Below, one piece after another: positions 13,801 to 25,800 of a stretch of DNA of 46,556 nucleotides. The notes beneath the pieces are model-generated. The model saw nothing but the letters and a program-made list of their open reading frames with translations, had not been told where the DNA came from and did no database searches. This DNA comes from Mnemiopsis leidyi (taxonomy: Eukaryota > Ctenophora > Tentaculata > Lobata > Bolinopsidae), in contig JH154034.1 in the NCBI GenBank assembly GCA_000226015.1, positions 6,069-52,624 on the forward strand. The letters are read 5' to 3'. Position numbers and translations under genes: made by a program. The number at the start of each line of letters is the position of its first letter. Position 1 is the first letter of the stretch.

Positions 13801-16800
13801 CTGCACAATAATCCAGACAAGACCGGAACTGCATTTCAGTTTGTATCCTCTGGCGGAAATACCATTGCCAGAATAGAGTTCCTAAATCCAGTAGATATCA
13901 AAGATCGTTCCATTGTTTTCACGCAAACTGATGCATCTCAACCTGACTCACTGGCCATTTTATTTTCTGGTCAGCAGGAATACAAAGGATCTGTGGCAGG
14001 ATTGAGAAACTGTATCTGGACAGTGCAAATTACGGGAGAGTGGGATGCCTTCACAATTAGGTGTGGTGGAACAACTGTTGTAAATAACAAAAAAGCTGAT
14101 GCTCTTAAAAGCGACTTTTGGTTTGACCTCAACATCGGGAAGACAAACCAACTAAAGTTTGTAAATGGAATAACGAAATACAGATACGCAGGTACTGGCC
14201 AAAAATCAAAATGGTAAATTCTTTAAATTCAATACTTTTAAACAAAGCATTAATCAAAAATCCAATCAATCAATCACTCTCTTTTCTCTCCTGCTGTTCC
14301 TTACATACTGTTTGTCAGAGTGCGAGATGCTGGAACTCAACTGGATTCAAGCCAGCGTGGAAACAGTAGACCCACTGCCCCAGCTCATCACATCGGAGGT
14401 AGTTCTAAAGTGTAAGGCAGGAGATGAAGCACCTTACAAGCTTTCCGGGGACAAAGTTGTCACGTGTTCTCTACTGACCTCCGTGTGGAAGTTTGAGGAA
14501 AATCTGGGTGAACCAACATGTACATCAACAGGAGGTAAGAAGAAGGATTCTCTCCAAACAAATTATCAGGGTTTACTTTTAGGTGATCAAATACGCACGT
14601 GCTAACAATCGTTCCCGTACAGCGCGCATAGTGCCGATTTTGATTATTAAATCTAGAAACCTTGAGATTTCTGCGCTTCTGCGAGAAAAACCTCCGTTGT
14701 TCAGGTAGTAAGACAGGTGGTATAGCAATAAGAGGACATCGATAAATTATATAATTTGGTAATAGAATCTCATGACCAACCTTAACGTAGATATGAAATA
14801 TTCAAGCAAAGTACAAATCATCACACAATCGTTCATTCATGGTGAGACAATTAATAATAAGTTAGACATATCGCAAAAATGAGTGCCATTTTAAACAAAA
14901 ATCTCACCTAAAGTTCCGTTGTTGTACATGGTTGTCATGGAGAATGAGATTTTCTTGCAGTAAGCTTCTAATTCCGGTTCTGGACTGGGGGTGATTAAGT
15001 TGAGATTAAATTTAATTATTGAAATTGATTATTGGTTATATTGAAGTGTTCAAATAACTACACCGTACTACAAAATATTTATGTGTGAATCAGACACTGA
15101 AAAAGTTACAAAAATAGTCAACAAGTAGTACATAGCTATTCCAAATCGTTTTTAAAACTTTTTGGACTCATTCTCGAGCAATATACTACACTCACTTTAA
15201 GTAGAGGTAGTGATAAGCGCAGTATTGAGTGAACAGCGGACCATGATCCAGCGGAAGTGGGTAGAGCATGTCCACATTGAAGTCTCTCAGGGGAACCAAC
15301 GAGAGGTAATCCTGTTGAAAACTCATAATTTATAAAGTGAGATTCAGTGAGATTATTCTTAATAAGATTCTCTAATGACTGTACAGTACGTATATTCGAA
15401 GATTCGTGATTATAAAAACTTCCCGATCTCGGAAAACCAAGTTCTACCTACCACATAAACACTCTCGGGGTGGCTGAGAGCTAGTGTGACAATGATAATG
15501 GTATTGCCGCCCGAGACGGGGAGTGGTGTCCAATAGCCGGTCCAGGAGGGGTTGTGTGACACCACTCCGCTGAAGATGCGTCCCGAGATGGTGGCAGCTA
15601 CCCTGCACCCGCTAGCACTGGGACAGAACTTGTACAACACGTCTCCTGGAGGGCAGGTGGCGAGATTGGTAGTTCTGCTGTTTAACACTTACAATTTAGA
15701 TCTAGAAGTAGATAATAAATTCTAATCCTGAATTTATCTCGTAGATTTATGTCTCAAATTTAATAACTTGTGCAGATTTCCTAAACAAACTACCACTCCT
15801 ACCGGTGCTCATGTTGTTGTCCTGGATGCTGACAGAGCCCCGGGCCAGATCGGACGTGTACTTGAAGTAGTGGACGATCACCACGTACTGCTCGGGCTCG
15901 GCACTTGTTATCGTGTTTTCCAGCACCACCACCGACAGTGACGGCTGAAATGCAGGGATCATTTTTCGTGTCACTGTTTGGATGTAGATCTCGTAGTATT
16001 GGTTTAACCTTATTCAACAAGACTAGCTGATATCATAAAAGCTGTCAGGAGCCCCGAGTTTGAATAAAATGACAAAAAATCAGAGAATAACTCACAGAGT
16101 TCTGATTGAGGAGCATAACTCCTGTGCCGTGATAAAATGTGTCCTCAAGTTCTATCTTCACGGCGTCTATCGCACTCTCACTTTCGTAGAACACGTAATC
16201 TGAGGTTGCAGAGAAATGTGACACAGTTAGGGAATGAGTGGCCAATATTTGGAGCTTAGGTATGGGGAACCTAACAATATGTTTCAATGGTAGGTTAATA
16301 CCTCGAAGATCGATGAAATCTGAGGGTAGACACTCGTTATCAGGCCCCTGGATGCAGTAGAACTGAGCTTGTATCAGGTCCAGGTTCCAATCGTCTTCAC
16401 GGATCAGCATAATGGAGTCCTGAGGGGGCAATTGTGGAAAAGCTAGTTGGTAACAATTGTCAGTCTTGGTTGAAGTTGTAAGATTACTTACTGTAATGGC
16501 GCTCAGGGAGTCTCACGAAAACAAAGTTTTACAAAAAAGGGCGGTGAACGAATTTTCCTATTTTCACACTATCATGAAAACATTGATAAGAAAATATCTT
16601 ACAATGAAGACCATGGAGTCTTCTTCAACTTTAAGGGTAAGAGTAGTGCTGGGATTAACTACGGTCTGGAAAAGTTTCAGTTTCTTGTTTCTGTTGGTGG
16701 CTACAGATCTACATCCCTCCTCCCACGGACAGGGTATGAAGTCTACCACACCTTCCACATCTCCTAGCCTGGGTAGTATGTATCAAGATTGTGTTGTGGT

Positions 16801-19800
16801 CTGTATCAAGATTGTGCTGTTAAGTTAAAGGGAATGGATATGAGCGGGAAATTACTAATTGATATCCTAATCGAAACGTTGCGTTTAACGCAATGAACAA
16901 CATGATAAGTTAATTAGTTATGGACGCTCCGCCTTCTTTATAACCAATACTAAATACTTAAATAACGTAAACAAGTAAACAAGACGTCCAAGTTGGGGTG
17001 GCACACTCACGAGACAGAGGCAGTGAAGGTGGTGTGGTAGTTGAAGTAGTGTCGAGGCTTGTAGTACTTCACGATAATGTAGTAGTACACTCCCGCTTGC
17101 AGCTGCAAGTCTAACCGCATCTGGAGATGGGAGATTAGCTATCTACTTCAGTTTCAGAAGTTTGAACTCAACTAATTGTAAAAGCTCAACTTGAATGATC
17201 GATACGTTTTTATTCGTCCATAAGCTGCTATCTAAGGTAAAGATTTTAACTTTCTGAGAATTAGGATCTGACAGACCTTGTTGGTAGCCTTGTTACCGTT
17301 GCCGTTACTGTCGATATTGTTGAGTCTGCCAAACAAGTTAACTCCGACTAGTCTGGTGTAAGCTGGCTGGAAGACCGGGCTCAGCCAGGACTCTGCCTCC
17401 TCCACGAGATGCGAGGATGCTTCTATCGGGTACCTGTATCTGTTACATCTGGGGACAAAACCAGTTACGTACCAATCAGTTGAGTAATGTTATAAGGTTA
17501 GATTGTTTCGTAATTAATATCCAAATGCGTTTTTCTCGATTTACAATCAAAAGTTTCGGTATGAAAACAAGCTTGCTCACAGCTCAGTGAATGGGCCAGG
17601 AAAGCACCGCGGAGATACATCCTGCTTCAATGAGGAAGTGAAGTAGTACTCTTTAGGGAGGGCGATTGTATAGTGCTGAAATAGCGTAACGTTAAGTAAC
17701 TCCCTCGATTTTATAGCAATACACCAGTACAATGTACATGATATGATTCTTATGCAGGGAATGGAATTTTAGGTGTTTATGCCAGCCCTCTGTTGAGATT
17801 CCAACAGTAACCACGAAGAATCCTTTCCCGCCCAGCTGATAAGAAAATAATGCACAAAACACGATAAAAATATCCCCTAAAGCATCTCTGAATTCCCAGA
17901 CTCGTCTAAATCGCCCGCTTCTGTCACACTACCCCGCATAATAATCTAATATCAGTAATTACACTCCCCTGCACCGAGTTACGCGAGAAAACTCAGGCTA
18001 CACTCCTGAGATAAAATACTTTGAATCTTAACCTGAAATGTAAACTTAAAATACTTCAAAATGAATTGAATTTGTCCCGTTCCCTTGAACGGTCTATCTT
18101 GACCGCGTCTGAGGTAGGGCGATATACCGGGAGGAATGGTGGAGTTATTAGTGATTGATAAACACGGGCCGCTCTGTTATAAACTTAATGAAGGTAATTA
18201 AAAGCAAGGGGAATCTCTGAAACCCGACTCCTTAATAACGTCTCACAGCCGATGAGATGTATTTCCGTGTAAGAATGCGATATTAAGAGAACTGCGTTCG
18301 TAGAATTGGAAGAATTTCGTAAGATATCTAGTTCGAGGTCAACTTCTATAAAATAAACCAAATGCATGAGAGCGTGTAAAAGTTAAAATACAACTTACAC
18401 GCATTCAGCCGAACAGATAGATAAGGTTGACTTACAATAGTGACAGAAGAGGGTGCAGAAATCTTGACGATCTGGTTCCCCGCGCGGGACACATCTATAC
18501 CCTTCACACCTAGAGTTCCTGCGGAAATTAGACATTAACAACTTTTAACTAAAGTGAGTACGGTTGAAGGTACACATCAGTACTGTCCTTTGGCGAACTT
18601 ACTGACTAGATACTTTTTAGGTTGGTTACCAACACTTTTACCAAACCGAAACTGAAATATCATTTTATGCTCGAATCTATGGACTTACGAGAGCAAACCA
18701 TTTCTAGGTCAGTTTTAAGATTTTTGTTCGACTTCAATAACAATGAACGTCAATACCCCTTAGGGTTAAATAGACAAATAGACTAATTAAAAACCGGATG
18801 TAAACTAAGTTCCAGCAGCAACACCAGCTGATTTTGTTCCGGCTTCATAACATCAACTGTTTCTGCGTTTACTTAGTTTGTGTCCCGTTTTGTCCAACAC
18901 CTTAATTAGCAGGGAAACTTGCATAGCATGTTATCATTGTGCGTTATCAGCTTCTAATTACACCGTGGCTGAAAACCCCGATATCACTATAAGACCATAT
19001 TCTCGATACCGATAAGCGGCCCATCGTGCCCCGTCATAACACACATATGTCTTGCCATAAAACTGTAGTAGTACAGTCCACTAAAAATTCCCCCAACTGA
19101 GAACTGTTTGAAAAGTCGGGTCAGGTGACTACACAGAGCTGAATATGAAGGAAATCAAGGACTGATGGAGCTGGGAAAACCAGGACTCTGTAATGAGGGT
19201 CGTATCTCCAGTTCTTCCTGCTGGAACTGCACATGGGAACTATGTGTGTCTCAACAATCGACTGTACGTGTGCAGGAAGCTGGTATTGTGTGACAATGGG
19301 AAAATATCTGCACTACAACTTGTATTCCTTATCAGCGCTTATCTGCTGAGTGATTTTCTTTAATTCAAAGTGTATAGTTTTCTTTGTGTTGATCGTGATG
19401 TTGCTTATACAAGCGATTTAGTTTTATTACTGATACGAAGAAATTATTGATTATTTGGCTGCCAATAGAATAAAACACTGTCGATTCGATGGGATTAAGA
19501 AATTTTGCAGTCCTCACAATCGCGTATTTTTATGTTACAATTCCTATTGCAGTTCGAAATCCTCTTCGATATTTCTCGGATATGACAAAGTTTAATTTCT
19601 TATGCAGATGATTTGGTTGATAGAGTTAAACCACTCATGCTGGATTTCTGACGTCTGACAGATAACGAAATTGGACTAAAACTATTTAAAACAATAGAAA
19701 ATTGATTGACTGCTGATAGGAAACTGTTTAAAATTGATAGACTTGTGACAGAAATGATACAAACAACGAACGAGTTGACGAGCTGATCATGTCTAGAACC

Positions 19801-22800
19801 TAATAGGACAGCCGCAAAACAGGGAGCCAGTGGAAAAAGGGGAGTGTCGTCCAATAAACAGATACAGAGACAGGATCACAATTAGAATCCCGTCCTGCTA
19901 TTGTTTAAACTGCAGCCCCTTTACTTTATACTACCATTCGTATTGTTACTGATTGGTTTCGCCCCTTATTGAGAACAGAGGAAGCAGCTCTCTCTCTTTT
20001 TCTCCTGCCACGCCCAATCAACTCTAATTAATCACTAGTTACTTCACGGATTACAGTCGCTCTTTGCTCTTAAGTTAATCTCGTTTTGCGCTGCACCATA
20101 TACGTTGACTAGCCTTTTACCAATGTACCGTTTATATTAACCCTAGGGCTACTTTTTAGGTTCCAGGTTTTCTTGATGAGATGAGGTGTTCTCATTTTGA
20201 GTCCACACAGATTTTGTTTCGGACAGTTCTCATGATAATCGTGTTTAATTGACATTTCTCTTCAATTTCCTGAAACCAGTGTTTGTGTGTTTCCACCCTC
20301 ATATCTTTGCCGCTCTTTAACTTACATTTCGCTTGTTTCTCCAAGCTCCAAACAACTTACTTCTCTTTGTTTTACATTGACTTAAAAGGAGCTGGAGGGT
20401 AGGATTTCTTGAGAACAGTCCCCCTCTCATTTACCGTGCATGCCGGGCTAATGTCCTGATTGGGTCCAGGTCCCAGGCTCTGTCAGCATGATAGGGTTGC
20501 TCAGTCCTGGAACCCTGTTTGTACTTGTTTATGTAGATGTTCCACTTGCAGAGCTTCTAATCGGCCGGTTTGATTTGCATGTTTATGTTGAGTGTAGTGT
20601 CTTGGTGCTTGGCTGCTGCTTCGATCTTTGTTTTAGATTGTAATCGCTTTTGTTTGAGATAAAGAACTCTAGATTAGAGTGAACGGATGGCAAACATTTC
20701 GCTTTCAAAAACGTACACCATTTTTTGCAATTATCACGTTTTGTTTTGTAGTTGCTTTGAACCTTGTCTTTGAACCTTGTAGTTCATAGCATTGCGTTTT
20801 CAGTTAGGTTTTAGTCCGCCTAAAGGACTGATTTTCTTTATGATAGTTAATGAAATTGCAAAATGTATTTAGAAAAGTAACCACAGCATGGTATAACAAG
20901 ATATGGACAGAAGATACAACTGTCACTATAACAGCCAGAGGATCAAGTGTTCTCGGAGCAACCAGTGTGGTAACCAGTGTGGTAACCTCGGTAACCAGTG
21001 TGGTAATCTTGGTAACCAGGTTATTCCAAACAACACATCTGGACCTGGTCAGTGGTGGGACTCTGTCCTCACTCCCCCACTCTCTGCAACATCATCACAG
21101 GTACCATTTTTTTCTGTAGTTAAGACGTAGACCTATAACTTTTTTATGGTTTAAACTTTTTACCGATGTACTTGAAAGTTGTAGACACATCTAACAGGAT
21201 TGTAAACCCCAGAGCGGTAGCAGTTGCAGCAGGTTTATAGAGAAACACACAGCTCCATGTACAGACGGTTGTAACAAACTTCTCACAACTTCGCAGGTAA
21301 CAAAACTTGGATAACATCTAGTCGGTTTAAAGTATTAAAAACAGGCAGTTTGGCTGTTGGATTGATTATTTTACAGATATATTACCAATGTCTTTAATGT
21401 TGTCTATTTTAACCGCGAATATCCAACAGATTCCTCATGAAAACAGATTTGTCTGGGACAGGACTCCCTACGACAAGTTGTGTTACGATACGAGAAATCA
21501 CCCTGGTAACGAACACCGGTGTCACCGTCACCCGGGTGACATGGGCCCTCACCATGGTGAGCCGGTGTCACGTTACCCTGCGCCTTGTTGTCACCAGGCG
21601 GAGTATGAGATCTATACCAGACATCACTGCTGTAGACCTGCCCAGGTTCGTGTTTACTGATCAGTACTCTGTTCTTAATTATCTATTGATTATCAATTAT
21701 AGGGAGTTATTATTATGCTTCAATGCTTCTTTTTCAACTGAGTTCAGAAATTTCAGATGTATGTAGATACTTATTTGAAATACTTGACAATGTTCTCAAT
21801 ACTCAACATTCAGCTGCTCTATATTCTATAATTAAGTAAGATCTCAAGTCAAGACCTCACCCTCAGCCACCACCTAAACCGTGCTGTTCACATGCAAAAC
21901 CAGCGACATGTGACTGTGGATCAGAGAGAGTATACAACAGTGCGCGGCTCAAGAAACAACAAATTTGCACGTGCAAGAACTGTACCAGATCTCCCTCCCC
22001 ACTTCTACTATCTACTCCCACTCAAATTATTCAGGTTGGTTTTTTAAGTATTCAGTTAGTCTGCTCATTACAACACAATACTTTTAAGAGGGAAATATTT
22101 TCCCAATAAAATTGTTCTCATTCCTAAATAAACTAATCCCAGTAATCCCCACAGAGCAGTGCGAGAAACCTCGTCCCTCTGACATTCAACTCTCCAGAGT
22201 CACCTGCCCCAGCTCAGCTATATTTCCCCGTTAGTTAATTAGTTTACGTTCTCTATGTTACAAAAATGATAATATTATTGTCAATGCAACATGACCTAAT
22301 TTTGCATTATTTTTGCCAAGAATTTCTGCCCTTACACTGCAATCTAAAATAATCCGAATTTTCCCAGCAGATAAACTATTCGACAGTGAGCGGAAGAACG
22401 AGAGCATTCTCCTGTGAAGCGGTCTTGTCAAGTTCCTCCAACAACAAGTGAGAATTCTGGTCTAATCTTAGCTTATAAACCTACTTGTTTACTTCTGGCT
22501 GCTGGTTGAACTATATTTAGTCAATCGTAGCTACTCATTAGTTAATTAATATGCAGGGGTGGCGTTAAATCACTCGCATCCGCATAAATTAAATATAGTG
22601 CAATTATAGTGGCTCCATAAGTTTTACGGTTTAAATTTAGGACATAAATGTAAATGCCGGCTGTAGTGTGCTGGTGCAGACTGCAAAACTGCAAATTAGA
22701 ACTGCAGACAGGCTCAACAAACTATCATTTACACTTTGATAAATTCTTGTGTAAAGTGTAACGTTAATACGGTCCTGCAATACTGTTTTCTGATCACAGT

Positions 22801-25800
22801 TAAAATAACTGTGTAAGAAGAGGAGGTTGGCAGACGTTTCAGTAACCACATAGCTCCACAGGAGCCTACTATATGAAACTGTTAATCTACATAGCTGCAG
22901 TACACTGTACAGTGAATACTGTAACTATCTGATATAAGGCAGGCGATTTTTTGAGTACAAAACATTCACAAAAACACTCCTCAGAAGTTCGGGTTCTCCA
23001 CAACCGGACACTAAGAATGCTGTGACGTCACCAACAATGCCAGCCCAGGTGCAGTCGGACCAAATATCAAGCACCACTCCCACAGGTGAGCAGTGAGATA
23101 GAGCAAATTAAGCAACCAAGAGCTAAGGAGGCTTTTATTGGTATCAATTATCATTGTATTCTGTTCTCACCCAGGTATTTATTTAGTAATCTCATCCAAG
23201 TATCTAATTACGAATCACATCAATGCTCTAGAGACACAGAGCTACTACTATCTCTTTGACTGACATGCCCACCCTCCAGAGGACGAAGATAAGACCTCAG
23301 AACTAGACACAGCGTACAGGACAAGCAACACTGTGAACAGAGCCACCTCCCCCTTCATGGTGAAGACAGCTACTCAGGTACAGCAGATACCTAACGATCC
23401 TGCTGTCAAGTCTCTTGTAAAGAGTGTCGTCATGTTTAATGATGTGGAGTACCAGGTCCCAACCAAGGTGAGATCATGTATTAAGTATACATGCACGTAT
23501 GTAATCAATTCTCCAGATAAATGTAGATTACGCGAAAAAAAGTTTGAACATTTTCATAAAATCTTGATCTTCACCTTGACTCTAGTAAGTTTTGTTGATC
23601 CGTATTGCGATTATCATCTTTAGACCATATCTCAGATAATCCGAAGGAGCAAGTCACAAGAGCTGGTGCAAGAGGAGAAGGAGAACATCTATTGGGAAAT
23701 AGAGGACACTCCGCTGAAACCTCCACAGCAAACATGTTACAGGTAGGGAGCAGTGGTTGTAGTCTCAGATCTGGTCAAGATAGCGCTTTTTTGCAGCCTC
23801 TCTCATCCTTAACTTTTATTGATATCTAATTTCAAAATTCGATCATGAGAATTAAAACTAAAATGATTTAATTTGATGAAAATTCTGCCACGTAGCAAAC
23901 TTTACATCCAAAATTCAATTTCCCAATTTTAATCCCCCATTTTTATCCCCTGCAGTTTTTTCTGCACGCCCCGCCGTAAAGAACAGAGGAACGTCTCGGC
24001 AGACAGTGTCGGCTCCATCACGCCGCTCCTTAAATGCAAGAAAAGTGGAGGATTCTTCAAGCTGGGCAGATCCTCCAAATCAAAACACTCCACCTGTCTG
24101 AACGGCAAGGTGTTGAGAGGTGTGATGTCTCGGAAAACAGCTGATAACATCAGTTCTGGACAGCCTGGCGTGTCACGTGTCAAGATCTTCAACGCCAGTA
24201 GTGAGAGATATGAGGCAGCTAAAGGCCGACACACGGTACAGATACCTTCCAATGTTACAGAAACAAACCAGGTAAGATACCGCGCACTTTATCATTACAC
24301 TACTGATCAAATAGAAATTTTAAGGGCTTTCTATGTTACACGCAAAATCGAATAACAACATTCCCAACTCCACAAATTGGAGCACACCAAATCTTCACTT
24401 TTATAGGAAAGGTGATAAGGATGCTAGGCGCTGTGAGAGCGGCCGTAACAACTAAAGTACGTTCCACGAGTGTAATGTAGTAAATGTATTGGTATGCCAA
24501 CATCTTGATCCTACACTGAACATTTCTCAGGCTCATGGGAGTACACAAAAGGAAGGGGATAAAGTGAAAGCTTCAGGAAAACAGTCCAAACAGTCAGCTT
24601 TAGGGAGGCTCTTTGGAAAGAGAAAGTCGGAGGGCGGACTCAGATGGATGGTTAGCGTCTTGTTTATTATCTAGACCTTGATTTTCATTGTAGCACAAAT
24701 TTAATCTGTGTTGCCGAACTCATATTGCACAAAAAAATTTTAAATTCTCCTAATGCCCACGGGCGACTACCTAATGTCCTAATATCGGTAAGTTATTTCT
24801 CTCCAACTTCAGATAAACCCCGAGTACTACATAGTACGGGACGGTTCAGGAGGTCCGGTAGACTACATCCTTCCTGATGACACATTCGACACAGTCGAGT
24901 TGTAGTCCAACCTGGCGTCGTCAGATCACTGACCCACGGACAGAACTTTTAGTTGGAGAATTTCCATCCGGCGGATATTGCGTTCAATTCAGAAGTTATT
25001 CATAATGTAGAATTCAAGAACTCTAGTCTCTTGAAGGGAGGTTATTTCGAACACTCAGTGACGATGATAATCAGACAGTCAGATATCCAGTTTTAAACTT
25101 TTTGAAGAGGAAACAGCAGCACTGTCTTGAATGACTGTTTACTCCTCTCATTTATTGTTCTTGCCAAAATTCTTCTATAATGGCAATTTGGATATATTTT
25201 CCAGAATTTTGTTATTGATTTAAACTAAAGACGGCCAACTTTTCATGAGTTGGTCGAATATTCAATTTATCACGTTAATTTATTGTATCAGTAATAAACA
25301 ATTATGTGACGATTTTGTTATTTCAACAGTGTTAATAAATTAAACAGCTAAACTCTGAATTTCAATCGTCTTTACTTAAAAAGTGATACTCTCTACCAAG
25401 GTTTAGCCTTGTAATATTCCACAGCTTTCTTGTTCAGTCTGGAGACAACCTCAACCAGTTCGGGACGAACGTAGTCCACCACGGCGACGTTAATGGGACG
25501 ATCTAGGTGTGTCCCGGCCAGGATCTCGTCCCAGACGACCTCAAGACGGTCAACAACATCGATACAAGAAGCGGCCATGGAGCTGACACAGCCACTCCCG
25601 TGGTTCAGCCACCAGTTCACCACCAGTCGGATGTGACGCTTGTTGATGCCCTCTATCTTGAGGATCTCCTCCGCAAGTCGGCGTGGGTTGTAGGTGTGAC
25701 AGTCGTAGTAGCTGTAGTGGTTGTTCTCCGAGACGAACTGCACGAGAGGGTGAGCCCTGTAGTCAGACAGTTTGTGTCCCCACAGATCCTTGTTCAGGTA

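Noticed and set aside
15653-15688. Extending laminin exon 14 to the upstream AGs near 15675
   Set aside because: Both upstream AGs put the exon out of phase with the exon ending at 15803. The AG at 15646 restores phase and has a good pyrimidine tract.
19600-19880. Plus-strand frame with an ISYADDLVD-like string and three TGA codons read as possible Trp
   Set aside because: Suggestive of a decayed reverse transcriptase or an altered code, but only the YADD string matches and no other RT motif is visible. The other genes here use TGA as a stop.
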